The notes: generated from the sequence alone by a model not told the origin. 64,000 nucleotides of DNA from Pleurodeles waltl (GCF_031143425.1 NC_090444.1:62243533-62307532), one strand, 5' to 3'; positions 1-11,358 are shown, counted from the first letter of the stretch. Program-made: numbers and translations.

Positions 1-219
1 TTCTTTGGCTGCATTCGGGTGTTGTTGAATGTTTAGGTGTTGTATAATGTTCTTTTGTACCTAATACATTGATGAAAACAGACCTTTTCTGGAGGGAACT
101 GGGCTCCAGGATTCCTGAATGGGTAACATGCAAGGGTAAAATCCATAAAGACAATACAATGGTGATGATTTCAAGGAACTATTTAGTGAGTTGTTCTAAA
201 TTAATCCAGCAAAGGGAAT

Positions 220-707
220 TCACCTGCTCCACTCCTCCTGGTACTGGGTCACACTGTATCCAAGATACTGTTCTGTGGCCTGGTTCACTCTTTCCTCAGA
301 GGGAGGATGAGAGCTGCTGAATTTATGTGACTTTAATTGTAAGAGGTTTATTGAAGCAGACCTGAATTTAGAAGTAAATTGTGTCCCTTGGTCTGACATG
401 ATATCCATTCAGACAAACTATGTCCTGCATGAAGATTTTAGCCAAACTTGTGCTGCGGCGAGAGGTGCTATAGGTATGAAATGCCCCATCTTAGTGAATG
501 AGTCAGTTACCAACAAAAAAGCTGTAAATGTGTTGAGGGTGGTACATCCACAAAGAAATCCGCAGATATGGCTGACCACGGCAGAGAGGGCAGAGAACGT
601 AAAGTGCGTACAGGTTGTTCGTAAACGTTTTCCAAATGTAAAGAAGCAACACATTGGCAATGTACTTGTGGATAGATTTTAGCATTTTTGGCCACCAGAA
701 TGAACAT
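220..707 (-). pseudogene. Ty3/gypsy integrase fragment, broken
   Basis: The frame at 418-660 contains LLVTDSFTKMGHFIPIAPL, the strand around the first catalytic aspartate of retroviral-type integrases. The frame at 220-408 contains MSDQGTQFTSKF, the second catalytic aspartate block, followed by a degenerate form of the 'HPQSNGQVERVNQTLEQYLR' helix. The two pieces are separated by a short break. No intact zinc-binding domain can be read upstream. Fossil pol gene. Confidence 0.75.
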
Positions 708-798
708 GCAATGAATTTTTCAGTGCATCTATTCTCAGGATGGGTGGTTAAATGTGCATTGTGACAGAGCGGCAGAGTCTGATCTTACAGTTCCTTTA

Positions 799-1256
799 TC
801 AGTACAAAAAGTATTTTTTCTCTTTAGAGGATGCATTGTTCACCGAGTCCTTGTCTCTGTGAACAGTGCAGTCTTCCAGGAAGACTGTGGGTGTGATAGG
901 TCTAGTGTGCAGCACAGAAAGGACTTCAGGTGGAGATGATTCCTCAATGATTTTGCCATTCCTTGCTAAACTGTCTGCTTTACTGTGTATACTTCCTTTT
1001 ATACAATTAATGTGAAAGTGGAAATAAGAAAAGAACAGCATCTATTGTGCATCTCTGTGATTTCTCCACGCCATTGACTTGAGAAAACCAAGGTTTTTAT
1101 TATCTGTCTAAACTTCCACTTCATGGTTGTCTCCTTTGAAATTGTGTTTTTAATCTCCAAATGTACCTTTGATGGACAATAACTCTTTATTGTGTATACA
1201 GTATAAATGTGTTCATTCTCTGATAAGATTAAAGAAAAATAGGCCTCTGACTCCAA
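799..1256 (-). pseudogene. Ty3/gypsy RNase H fragment, broken
   Basis: Two overlapping minus-strand frames carry pieces of a gypsy RNase H domain. The piece at 999-1256 starts with an AYFSLILSENEHIYTVYT-like strand, matching the 'YFS+LS..E+NYTVYEKE' block that opens the gypsy RNase H. The piece at 799-1041 has FHFHINCIKGSIHSKADSLA, matching the conserved end of the domain ('F..I.YI.G..N.KADALSR'). The two lie in different frames, so at least one frameshift separates them. Inactive. Confidence 0.7.
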
Positions 1257-2100
1257 GGCCCCTATCTGCTGGTCTCTTTGAGACAGGATAGGTCCAAAGG
1301 TTTTTGAGGGGGCATCATTTTATATAATAAAAAGATAACCCCATGCCTCCCTGATCCCTACGATCCTCCACACATATTTAATGACCACATTTACTTAGAA
1401 TCCAGTTCTTGAGAAATAGAATAGGGGAACAGAAAGGGAGAAACACTGGAGTGCCAGCTGCATGGAGCTCACTTTCACCACCTGTAAACAAAAGGCATAC
1501 AGATTCAAAGTTTGAAAACACACTAGAAAATGAGCAAGTCAAAACCATAAGTCATTGGCTGTTCCTTTCACCACCAGAGGGTAAAGAGACAGTTTTTCCA
1601 ACAGGATGAATCTGGAGATTCTAAGATTAAAGGACCTGAATGAGGAACAAAGAGAACTGGGTCGCAACAGCACAATGACTCCTGCATTGCAAAGCTACAC
1701 ACAAGAACACAAGAACATAACAAAGGTGCACACGGGAGATCAACTGACCAACCTATGCACCATTACCAAGCAAAGACTGATTTAGAATGCATCCCTTAAA
1801 TACTGTTCCGCCTAGCATGACCTGGAACAGGAACCTTGTTGTCGTCTCGATTTGGTCTGACCATTATACCGTACACTGGAATCCCTTTCAACTTGACCCC
1901 TTCCAACTCGACCCTTGACCCTCGGGTAGGTCACTCCCCCGCCGCTGCAGCTCCACCTGCCCAGACCCCTGCCACCTGTGTGTAGGTCTTGACTCCACTC
2001 TGCGCCTTGCATCCGTTCTGCCGCTCTCTCTCTTGTTGCCTTCTTTCTCCTACTACTGTGTACTCTCGTGCTGCCTCTTCCATCTTGTTGCCTTATATCT
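1257..2100. other. Unassigned sequence, no gene seen
   Basis: No convincing coding region. The stretch after 1800 becomes pyrimidine-rich and leads into the minisatellite. It could be the 5' leader of the L2/CR1-like LINE, but this cannot be settled from one copy. Confidence 0.4.
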
Positions 2101-2475
2101 CTTGTTGCTGCCTTTCCTTCTCCTGTTGCCGTTTCTCTCCTGTTGCCTTCTTGTATCTCGCTGCCTCTCCTTCTCCTGTTGCCGTTTCTCTCCTGTTGCC
2201 TTCTTGTATCTCGCTGCCTCTCCTTCTCCTGTTGCCGTTTCTCTCCTGTTGCCTTCTTGTATCTCGCTGTCTCTCCTTCTCCTGTTGCCGTTTCTCTCCT
2301 GTTGCCTTCTTGTATCTCGCTGCCTCTCCTTCTCCTGTTGCCGTTTCTCTCCTGTTGCCTTCTTGTATCTCGCTGCCTCTCCTTCTCCTGTTGCCTTTTC
2401 TCTCCTGTTGCCTTCTTGTATCTCGCTGCCTCTCCTTCTCCTGTTGCCTTCTTGTATCTCACTGCCTTTCCTTCT
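2101..2475. repeat. Minisatellite, 53-bp period, about 7 copies
   Basis: A pyrimidine-rich unit (ccttctcctgttgccg, then tttctctcctgttgcc, then ttcttgtatctcgctgcctc) recurs. The same G is found at 2131, 2184, 2237, 2290 and 2343, an exact 53-bp step. Later units lose the pattern. Because 53 is not a multiple of 3, all three plus frames stay open, giving spurious Leu/Ser/Cys-rich ORFs on plus and a Glu/Arg-rich one on minus. None is likely to be a gene. Confidence 0.9.
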
Positions 2476-2788
2476 CCTGTTGCTGTTTTCTCTCTTGTTG
2501 CCAATATCTATCTTGTTGCCTTAATCTCTCTTTGCCTTTTCTATATTGCTGCCTTTTCTATCTTACCTTAATCTCTCTTTGCCTTCTCTATATTCTTGCC
2601 TTTTTTCGCCTGTTGTTGTCTTCCCCCTAGTTGCCTGTTTTGCGCTCTCCCGCCTTCCCGCCTTCCCATTCTCCCGCTCTCCCGCCTCCCACTTTCCCGC
2701 CGCTGCCCCCGTGCGGCCCCGCCCCCGCTTCCATTCGTTGTCCCCCCTCCCGCTTCCCAGCTGACCCCTCCTCCCCCCCCTTCCTTTT
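2476..2788 (+). other. Pyrimidine-rich to GC-rich leader of the LINE
   Basis: Degenerate continuation of the CT-rich repeat, grading into a C-rich, CpG-containing stretch (2650-2788) just before the first LINE reading frame. This fits a LINE 5'UTR with an internal promoter. The assignment is by position only. Confidence 0.35.
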
Positions 2789-4017
2789 ATGGCGGCCGCT
2801 GGCACGCCAAAGGCAAGCCCGTCTGTGCCCGTCCGCGCCTGGACCGCGGCCAGCGCCAGAACCCCTGGCCCCCACCGCACTCAAAATACCCGTCTTAGAT
2901 ACGACGACGCCTCCCTCAATGCCCTCAACCCCGGACGCACAGCCTCCTGCTACCAAGCCAGCCCCAAACGTACTCATGGACCCTTCGCCTGTCAAGCCTG
3001 CAAGTATACCTTCCACCGCGCCTGCATTCCTTCCACCGGCCCACGCTCCAACAACCACCTCAAGTGCATCCTCCTCAACACACGCTCCGTCCACAAGCAC
3101 GCCATCGAACTATGGGACCTTCTGGACACAACAGCACCTGACATCGCCTTCATCACAGAGACCTGGATGAACACCTCTTTGGCTCCCGACATCGCCTTAG
3201 CCATCCCAGACGGCTACAAGATCGCCAGGAAAGACTGCGCAAACCAAATCGGGGGAGGAATCGCCATCATCTACAAGAGCTCCATCAACGTCACGACCTC
3301 CACCAAAGACACCCTCCTCGCCGCCGAACACATGCACTTCCAGATCCACACCGACCCCTGAACCACCCTCAGAGGCACTCTTGTCTACAGGCCCCCCGGC
3401 CCTCACGCCCCATTCAGCAAATCCATCACTGACTTCATCACCCCGCCCGCCCTAGCCTTGCCTGACTACATCCTCCTCGGGGACCTGAACTTCCACCTGG
3501 AGAAGAACAACGACACTAACACCGCCACCCTGCTCGCCAACCTCGCCAACCTTGGACTCAAGCAACTGGTGAACACCCCCACCCACACCGCCGGCTACAC
3601 GCTCGACCCCATCTTCTCCGCCAGCAACCATGTTATCCTTCAGCCACGCCTCTGAGATACACTGGACCGACCACAGATGTGTCCACTTCACCTTCAAACG
3701 CGAGACCCACCACCTTCGCACACAACCAATCACCCGCAGACCCTGGAACAAAATCGCCACCCTGCTCGCCAACCTCGCCAACCATGGACTCTAGCAACTG
3801 GTGAACACCCCCACCCACACCGCCGGCCACACGCTCGACCCCATCTTCTTCGCCAGCAACCACGTTATCCTTCAGCCACGCCTCTGAGATACACTGGACC
3901 GACCACAGATGTGTCCACTTCACCTTCAAACGCGAGACCCACCACCTTCGCACACAACCAATCACCCGCAGACCCTGGAACAAAATCTCCACAGAACAGC
4001 TACCCTCCACTCTAAAC
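2789..4017 (+). pseudogene. L2/CR1-like LINE: PHD-like motif and endonuclease, broken
   Basis: The open frame 2789-3361 has a C-x2-C...H-x2-C pattern (FACQACKYTFHRAC), like the PHD-type finger found near ORF1/ORF2 in CR1/L2 LINEs. It then enters an AP endonuclease: LLNTRSVHKH, then DIAFITETWM with the catalytic Glu. A TGA at 3359-3361 replaces what was probably a Trp codon. The frame resumes through YILLGDLNFH (the D-x-N motif, about 3465-3500). A one-base shift near 3640 moves it into the frame with HWTDHRCVHF, the terminal Asp-His motif. The role was target nicking for retrotransposition. It is dead. Confidence 0.8.
3523..3986 (+). repeat. 232-bp tandem duplication inside the LINE endonuclease
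   Basis: The segment beginning cgccaccctgctcgcc at 3523 starts again at 3755, so the period is 232 bp. The two copies are nearly identical: Leu/Met and Lys/stop changes in the strand before the NTPTHTAG-like motif are the main differences. The step is not a multiple of 3, so the duplication also shifts the frame. It is present in one LINE copy and probably arose after or during insertion. Confidence 0.85.
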
Positions 4018-4030
4018 CATAACCAACCAG
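4018..4030 (+). repeat. Target-site duplication, left copy (13 bp)
   Basis: cataaccaaccag at 4018-4030 is repeated exactly at 11346-11358, directly after the poly(A) tail of the L1-like element. It marks the insertion point in the L2/CR1-like LINE. Confidence 0.9.
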
Positions 4031-5391
4031 GTAGGAGGAGCCAAGACGGCGACCGGGATGGACGGCTAGTGTGCGCGCTCCGTCCCGGAATCTCTGCGAA
4101 TATCCTGTTGCGGACCCCCGGGGCGAAATTGGGGTGCGGGGGAACGGCCCCTAGAACACCGGCGTAACCAGCTGGAGCCCTGAAACGTTGGGCGGGGAGC
4201 TGCCGTCCCGGAGCTGAGACATCGGCACACGGAGTGGGGGCCATTACAGGGCCTGATGTTTACAGTAATATACCGGGTGCGCCCGAACCCGAGCGTTCGC
4301 CCTGCCCTGCCGAGGCTGTAGACCTGGATACATTGGGATCGGAAGTGCACTGCATGGCAAGCACAACAAAGATCGATCGGGGCCACCTGCCCGGAGCCCC
4401 GCTGCACCGGAGCAGGCGAGGAGGCGGCTGCCGCCGGAGACAGCACACCCCGGGCAGTAAAATCTCGGGGGTGCTGGAGCGCGTATCGGCTCCACATCAG
4501 CAGAGACGGGACACTGCCGGGACGGCAAGAACTGCCCCTCCTGCACACTCTGATTGATCAATACGTGGGTACGGACGCCCGAGGGCCCGTTTCCCCCCCT
4601 CCGAGTCTGGGTCGAGCCGGCACCGCGTCAGGCACCGGTAAGAGGAGGATCAGGGAGTGCACTGCGGCCTGCAACGCGGAGAGTGACAGCGGGGCTGGCC
4701 CTGCGTCCCCCCCGTCTTTCTCCCTTCTCCGCCTCCCTCCTCGTCGGGTAGGCCCCCGCCTGGGGGAGAAGGCGCCCCCCTCAACACAGGCAACTCCCCG
4801 GACAAAACGTAACTTGGAGAACCGGGGGGCCCGAGAGCAAATGTGCCAGAAATAGGGAGCAGCGTAAGACCTGGCCGTACTGAGCGGCCTGCCCCCTCTG
4901 GGAAAACGGGGACCTCCCGCCTCACGGCCGAATGGACGCCCGCCCCCCCGGGGACTAATACTACCTGCATACAACCCCCTCGGGCACCCGCGCCTCTGTC
5001 GGATCCCTCAACTCCGCCGTGGCCGCAGTCGCCATGAAGCGCAGCAATAAAGCTGGACAGCCTGCGAAGAGATGAAACACATGAGTCAACCCTAGGAATA
5101 AATAAGTGGTGCCGCCTGCTTGACTGAGAGGCTCCCCGCAGCACCCCGCGAAGGGATAAGACCGTGTCACATGAAACCAAAAAAGCACACAAGGCCCGGC
5201 CAAAGCCCATCTCCCCCCCTCTGTGTGGAACTGGCAAAAATAGGGGAAGGAATATAGAATCACTGCAAGAGATCAATGGGTAATCCGCAGTGAAATAACC
5301 CCCAGAAGAGCTTCGCCGCAACCTGCAAGGCCACCACTGGACACACACAATAGCGGGAAGGCCCAAAGCAGCCAAGAATCAAGACCACGCA
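4031..5391 (+). promoter_or_regulatory. 5'UTR / internal promoter region of the L1-like LINE
   Basis: This GC-rich, CpG-rich stretch between the exact insertion boundary and the ORF1 start has no coding frame that resembles a known protein. In L1 elements this position holds the internal promoter. No specific binding site could be assigned. Open frames on both strands here are a by-product of GC content. Confidence 0.6.
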
Positions 5392-6474
5392 GTGCATGGA
5401 CCAGCGCCCATTGACCATCAAACAAACCCGACCCTACAAACGCTAGAAAGCACTCTCACGACACAATCTGTGCAACTGGAGAGGGTCCTGCAGGCGATCA
5501 TGGACACTAAAACGTCTCTAGAAAACAGGATCAACGTGGTGTCGCAAGACCTGAATCTACTCCGAGTGGATCACCGAAAGCTGTCAGAAAGAGTCAAAAA
5601 GGTGGAAGAGGGGCTGGCCGAACTGTCCCCCACGGCACAGGACAATCAGAAACAGATTCAACGAATGGATGCGGAGCTGAAGGCGCTATGGAAACGGACG
5701 GAAGATGCTGAAAGCAGATCGCGCCAAAACAATATCCGATTCCTGGGGTTCCCTGAAAACACGCAACAACAAAACATGGAACTATCTCTAGAACAATGGC
5801 TAATTAAAGAGGTATTAAGCGGGGCCCCATCAAAGCTCTTTACAGTCGAAAGGGCGCACAGAATCCCGGGCAGGCCCCCGCCTCCTGGACACCCCCCCAG
5901 GCCAATAATCGCCAGATTCTCAAACTTCCGGGACCGTGATGCAATCCTCCAACAATTTCGCAACAAAGGCCCATTCAAATACGAGGACTCAATCATCAAC
6001 ACATACCCAGATTTCACCCAAGAGGTGCAAAGAAAACATAACTCTTATGCAAAGGTCAAGCAACGCCTGTGTGAACTTAGCATCAAATATGCTTTAATGT
6101 TCCCAGCCAAATTGAGAGTGATTTCAGAGGACCGCACGCACATATTCACTTCTCTGGAAGATGTATGGACATGGCTACATGCTAAAGGGCTCGCGAGCAT
6201 GCGTGACGACGAGGATGGCGGTGAGGAATGGTCAATCTCGTCATCAAGGAAGCACTCCAAAAGGCGCACCAAGGTTCAACCGTCTGCCCAACAAGCAGCT
6301 GAGGAAAGAGCAAAAGTCCTGAAAGAAACTCCTCTACTGACGCAAAACAAGTTCGAGATAATAAGGGAGACCCCGGAGATCAGCATTGAATCGGACACAG
6401 CTAGCTCTGACTCTACAATGATGGGGGCACCGAAGGGCCCGAGGGTCACCCCCAGAACAGCGGATGATCTCTGA
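5392..6474 (+). CDS. L1-like ORF1 protein (RNA-binding chaperone)
   Basis: A 360-residue intact frame. Residues about 15-110 are heptad-rich and charged, fitting the trimerising coiled coil. From about 113 the RRM begins with NNIRFLGFPE (an RNP2-like strand) and runs through ERAHRIPGRPPPPGHPPRPI to ARFSNFRDRDAIL. The C-terminal domain follows (YAKVKQRLCELSIKYALMFPAKLRV). The tail from about 270 is Ser/Thr/Lys-rich. In L1 elements this protein coats the element RNA and acts as a nucleic-acid chaperone in the RNP with ORF2. The ATG at 5392 is the first in frame and there is no stop inside. Family placement is clear; the exact L1 lineage is not. Confidence 0.9.
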   Translation: MHGPAPIDHQTNPTLQTLESTLTTQSVQLERVLQAIMDTKTSLENRINVVSQDLNLLRVDHRKLSERVKKVEEGLAELSPTAQDNQKQIQRMDAELKALWKRTEDAESRSRQNNIRFLGFPENTQQQNMELSLEQWLIKEVLSGAPSKLFTVERAHRIPGRPPPPGHPPRPIIARFSNFRDRDAILQQFRNKGPFKYEDSIINTYPDFTQEVQRKHNSYAKVKQRLCELSIKYALMFPAKLRVISEDRTHIFTSLEDVWTWLHAKGLASMRDDEDGGEEWSISSSRKHSKRRTKVQPSAQQAAEERAKVLKETPLLTQNKFEIIRETPEISIESDTASSDSTMMGAPKGPRVTPRTADDL

Positions 6475-7033
6475 CTTCGGCTCATTGCATGACTGCCGCG
6501 CCAGAAACTTGAGGAGTCCTGCCTGCCCGACACAGATGGCCCTGGAGCACCGCGGGTCCCTGAAGCAAGAACATTCTCTAAAAAGCAAAGTGTCTCTTTT
6601 GTACAGACCAATGGCGGCCTCGGGGGCCTCCCGTCGGGCGGGGGCGGGGGGCGGGGAAGCGGGGGCGGGGAGGACACTCGCTCTGGGGGGCGCACACAAA
6701 CACTGGCAGACATAGCCTGCGGTCCGATGTGAGCTCTACTACTGAGCCGCATAAACCGTCATGATAACACCACCACGGATATCCAGATGGATAAAGGGTT
6801 TTTCATATTTTTACAAGTTAACTAGTTTCATAATAGTTGTTAGGAGAGTGGGGGCATTAGTTGGGGGGAGGGCAGTAGTAAGTTAACTAACATACACACC
6901 TCGGCTACAACACGAACAAACGTAAACTACTGCGAAAGGCGAATACCACAAACTGCGACACCAGAGGGGCAACAAGCTGAGAACCTGCAGAGCAAACCGG
7001 TAGCACAAGCGCAAGCTCACCTCATAACCCCAT
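6475..7033 (+). other. Spacer between ORF1 and ORF2 of the L1-like LINE
   Basis: A 559-bp non-coding inter-ORF region, which is long for an L1. It has a G-rich run near 6640-6690 (gggcgggggcggggggcgg) that could form a G-quadruplex, followed by AT-richer sequence. No known motif that would drive ORF2 translation was recognised. Confidence 0.6.
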
Positions 7034-10000
7034 ATGGCGCCACAACTTAAACGCAACAGTAACCAACATGACATATTGACATGGAATGTGAGGGGTATGG
7101 GCACACCGAGTAAAAGGTTTCGAATCTACGCACGCCTTAAACGACTGGGAATACACATAGCCATCCTCCAAGAGACGCACTTAATGGAACCAGACATACG
7201 GGACCTGAGGGCGAAGTGGGGAGGACAACTGATAGGCACAGCATATTCAGCGTTTGCACGGGGAGTACTGATATGGATCGCAGGAGGAGTTCCATTCCAC
7301 CAAACGGCACACAGAATAGACTCAGGGGGCAGATTCGTAGTAGTGGAAGGCCAGTTAGATGGCAGACAACTTTCTGTAATTGGCATATACGCCCCAAACG
7401 GCGGCACAGCAGGCTTTTTGGGTACACTCATACCGTCACTGTTAGCAAACCCATCAGCTCTGGCTATATGGGGTGGAGACTATAACAGCATACCAGACCC
7501 CACATTGGATAGATCTAGCCCGTTAGGGGGCCCGAGGTCGTTGACGAGCAACCCAAGTCCACTGCAACACTGGGCGGCCACCATGAGACTATACGACATC
7601 TGGCGTCTGAGACATCCCCATGAGAGGGAATACTCGTTTTACTCCCCCCGCATAAAATATACACTAGAATAGATATAATTTGGGGCACTCAGGACATCTC
7701 TGACCTGATAAACAGGACAGAATACTTAGCAAAAACACTGTCAGACCACTCACAACTGAGAGCAACACTAAATTGGGGTAGGAGCCAGCGGGGGATTCCT
7801 GCCTGGCACCTACAAGTAGAAGCGCTTCAGGACCCGGCATTTACAGACACATTGAGCACCACAATACGCCAATACTGGGAAACAAATGACCTCACAGCAG
7901 GCTCACGGGCTGCCGAATGGGACGCTCACAAAGCGGTGGTCAGAGGCCAGTGTCTCTCCACAAGCTGGGGAGTGAGGCGCACTCTGAGTGTCGAAATCGC
8001 TAAGCTAGAGAAGGATCTAAGGGCAGCGGAAATGGCAGTTGCGCGGGGGGAAACCCCATACACAGCATTAAAAGCAGCCCGCACAAAATATAACGAAGCA
8101 GACATCAGACTTCGTTCCCACAACTAGAATTACCACTTAAAGCGTCTGCACTCGGAAGGAGACAGATCAGGGAAGATGCTGGCCTGGCTACTGCGGGAAA
8201 ACAGACAGCACTCCCCCATAGGTGCTATCAGAATCGACAATCACACAACGGTTATTACACAAGTAGAAATAAATGCAACATTCAAAGAGTACTACAGGAA
8301 TTTATACTGCAAACGCACCTCATGCACGACTACGCAATTTGAGTCCTTTCTGGGCGGCTCTCCATTACCGCGACTATCTCAAACAGACAGGGATACACTG
8401 GAAGCCCCTCTTACAACAGGGGAAATTGACTTAGCAATAGCGCAGATGCCCAGGAATAAATCGCCGGGTATAGACGGTCTCCCTTTGGAGTATTACTCTG
8501 TGTTCTCTTCCCGTTTGAAGCCCCAATTATTGAAGGTGTTCGAAGAGGCATGGGCCACCGAACAACTGCCCCCATCCCAGAGAGAGGCCATGATAGTGGT
8601 ACTCCCTAAATCGGGGTGGGATCCCATGGACGTCAAATCTTACAGACCACTCTCGTTGTTAAACCTAGACTGCAAGATACTGGGTACAATACTAGCCAAT
8701 AGACTTGCTCCCATTATACACACCTTAATTCACGACGACCAAAACGGCTTCATCCCAAAGCGCAACACCTTCTTAAACATCCGTAGGCTCGTGAGTGTAA
8801 TGGGAGACACCTCCCCCGACGCATACGATGAAATGGTGCTCTCACTGGATATCGAAAAGGCGTTCGATACATTGGAATGGGACTTCCTTATAGCCACAAT
8901 GCGACAGATGGGAATAGGCCCCAATTACGTACGCTGGGTCCGCACATTATACTCAAACCCAAGTGCAAGGGTAAAGACGGGGGGAGTGATTTCTGACAGC
9001 TTTCCGATATCTAGGGGCACAAGGCAGGGTTGCCCCTTATCTCCACTACTGTTTGCCATCGCTATGGAGCCACTGGCGTCCAAAGTACGATCAATGGCAA
9101 ACGAATGGGGCATAAATAGGAACGGAACACACCATGTAATCTCACTATATGCTGATGATGCGTTAATATATACCCGGAGGGGCACGGACTCACTGCCCCC
9201 CATAATGTCACTACTAGCCGAGTTCGGATCGATATCTGGTTTAGCAGTAAACTGGGAAAAATCGTGTGCATTCCCATTGGCTAGGTGGACACCAGGAAGA
9301 CAGGAAGAGGCTCCACGTGGTCGCCTGAAATGGTGTTTCGAAACGTTTAAATATCTGGGGGTCCACATATATCATAACGCAGAGGACCTCAGAGACAATA
9401 ACTTAGGGAGAGTACTAGCATCCATGAAGGGTTCTCTACGCTTCTGGAACAAACTACCGCTCTCTCCACCAGGCAGAGTGGCGATTGTGAATATGTTAAT
9501 TCTGCCCAGGTTACTATATTATTTCACGGCTCTACCACTTATCCTACCACTGAGCTTTTTTAGCAACCTGAATACAACACTGACACAGCTTATAAGGGGG
9601 GGCGGGAGAGCACGAGTGGCATTAACCACACTACAGCGCCCAGTGGAATCGGGCGGACTGGGAGCTCCCAACTTTGAACTCTACTATGCAGCAGCACAGC
9701 TACAGTGGGTACAGCTATGGTTCCACAGACCAGAGTCAGCTGAATCCATGTGGCTACAGGCTCGGTTAAAGGGAACCCAATTGTTGACATGGCTATCCAA
9801 TAAGCACCCCAAAAGCAAACCTACTAACACATTGCTAGCTGCAGCGCAAGCCTGCTGGGGGAAATATGTTCAGAATGCCCACAAAGTCTTCCCATACACC
9901 CCGCACTTCCCGCTGGACTGGCTCCCGGGTCGACACACGACAGAGATGCACTCAAATGCGCAGTGGTCAGAGGCGGGTATACAGACGGTGGGCGACTGTT

Positions 10001-10842
10001 TCGAAGACGGTAAACTAATGTCGTTTGAAGCCATCCAGGCCCTCACCACAATGAATGCTGGTCAATTTTTAACATACCATGCAATGTGCCACACAATCAA
10101 AAAAGCATGGGGAGCAGGCACCCTAGAATCAGAGACTTCTCCCATAATACACCATATACTACAAGGGGACGCACAATCTAAAGCAATCTCAAGCCTATAC
10201 AGGGCACTGAGTAAACTCTCAGGGCCCTGTTCGGAGAGGGCCAGGGTGAGATGGAACACTGTCCTCCCTGATCCGATCCTTCAGGTTGACTAGCCGAAGG
10301 CACTGTCCAACGCACGAGGAGTTTCCAGGAACCCACGATTCCGTTACACTCAGTTTAACTTCATACACCAAACGTACCTATCACCGGCCAGGATAAAGCG
10401 GATGTTCCCCGACATGACTCCGTCATGCCCCAGATGCCGGGAAGCATCGGCTCACTTTTATCATATGGTTTGGGACTGCCTCCAGATACAAACAGAATGG
10501 GGTAAGGTGATGAAGGCGACCTCAGCATACACGGGGCTTGTGTTGGCAGTGGACCCCAGATCTTGCTTACTGGGAGTGAGGCCTAGAGCAAAAAAGCATA
10601 GACACTTACACAAGTTTGTAGAGTTGGCTTATGTAATGTATAAAAGGCTGATTGCAATGCATTGGAAAGCACCCAGTCCCCCCGACCAGAGGTCCTGGCA
10701 CACCCTAGTGCTCCGCTGGGCCCGCACAGAGCATCAGGTGCTCCAAAAATTAGCACGGGAAGGTCAGCCACACATGGGGTGCGACACCTGGGAGGCACTG
10801 GTAGCCAAACTAGAGACAAAAAACTATGAGAAACCTCCATGA
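7034..10842 (+). pseudogene. L1-like ORF2: endonuclease + reverse transcriptase, three lesions
   Basis: About 1,270 codons. The endonuclease is in the first frame (7034-7672): LTWNVRGM, ILQETHL with the catalytic Glu, and GGDYNSI. Near 7660 the frame shifts by one base, and SDHSQLRATL, the terminal endonuclease motif, lies in the second frame. TAG stops interrupt at 8125-8127 and 10291-10293. The intact central block (8176-10293) holds the RT: LSLDIEKAFDTLEWDFL, TRQGCPLSPLLFAIAMEPL and ISLYADDALIY with the catalytic Asp pair. The C-terminal piece (10402-10842) has CPRCREASAHFYHMVWDC, the cysteine motif of L1 ORF2. The domain order is complete, so only these three lesions separate it from a full frame. 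Confidence 0.9.
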
Positions 10843-11345
10843 AGAGGTTTGTAAAACATAAAAGCTGCACCCACCAGAACCCCTACTAGAAACAACACAT
10901 TAGGAGTCCAGAGAGACAAACAAGTAGAAGTAAGATGAAATTCCTAACCCCCCTCCACCCGTGGCTGACCTGATAATGGGCGGCACCGGAGGAGCACCGG
11001 GTGAGTAAATGGGCTGGTATAGGTCAAGCCATCTGCCTTCCCAACAACTACACAGGCGTGCACGCACTCAGCCAACCCAGAGGCCCGACTTAATAAAATA
11101 CCGGAGCACCACAGCAGATACAATTGGGGCCTCTCTGAGCCGCAACATTAGTATACCAATACGCGCAAAGCAGTAGAAAATAATCACTGAATGTAATATT
11201 GTTCCGAAGGTGTGTAAATGGGGGGGTTTGGTTGTTTCTAAGTAATACTAACCAGATAAATATAATCCTGCAACAATTTTCGACAAATGTTTGTATTATG
11301 TATCTGTCATACAAAATCAATAAAGATATATAAAAAAAAAAAAAA
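10843..11345 (+). terminator. 3'UTR and poly(A) end of the L1-like LINE
   Basis: Non-coding tail with a consensus AATAAA at 11319-11324 and an A-run ending at 11345. The A-run is followed directly by the right target-site duplication. This defines the 3' end of the element exactly. Confidence 0.85.
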
Positions 11346-11358
11346 CATAACCAACCAG
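11346..11358 (+). repeat. Target-site duplication, right copy (13 bp)
   Basis: cataaccaaccag, identical to 4018-4030. The L2/CR1-like LINE sequence resumes here. Confidence 0.9.

Larger units (their letters stand above)
220..1256 (-). mobile_element. Ty3/gypsy retrotransposon remnant (RNase H to integrase)
   Basis: On the minus strand the order is RNase H (1256 to 799) and then integrase (707 to 220), as in Ty3/gypsy pol. Frameshifts and stops break every domain and no LTR is visible beside it, so this is an old inactive fragment. The reverse transcriptase would lie above 1256. Only a short stretch resembling the RT/RNase H junction is readable there. Confidence 0.75.
4031..11345 (+). mobile_element. 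L1-like LINE, near full length, 7.3 kb
   Basis: The element begins gtaggaggagccaagacggc, like the start of many L1 5'UTRs. It then has a 1.36-kb GC-rich 5'UTR, ORF1 (5392-6474), a spacer, ORF2 (7034-10842), a 3'UTR, AATAAA at 11319-11324 and a short poly(A). A perfect 13-bp target-site duplication bounds it. ORF1 is intact. ORF2 has one frameshift and two TAG stops. Full length with exact duplications suggests a fairly recent insertion. Confidence 0.93.

Noticed and set aside
1812..2630. 230-codon minus ORF (Glu/Arg/Lys-rich) and three plus ORFs (Cys/Leu/Ser-rich)
   Set aside because: Produced by the 53-bp minisatellite; the same peptide appears in every frame because of the period.
4558..5375. 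Long minus-strand ORFs in the L1-like 5'UTR (up to 241 codons)
   Set aside because: GC-rich leader with few stops by chance; no known domain, and antisense to a defined LINE 5'UTR.
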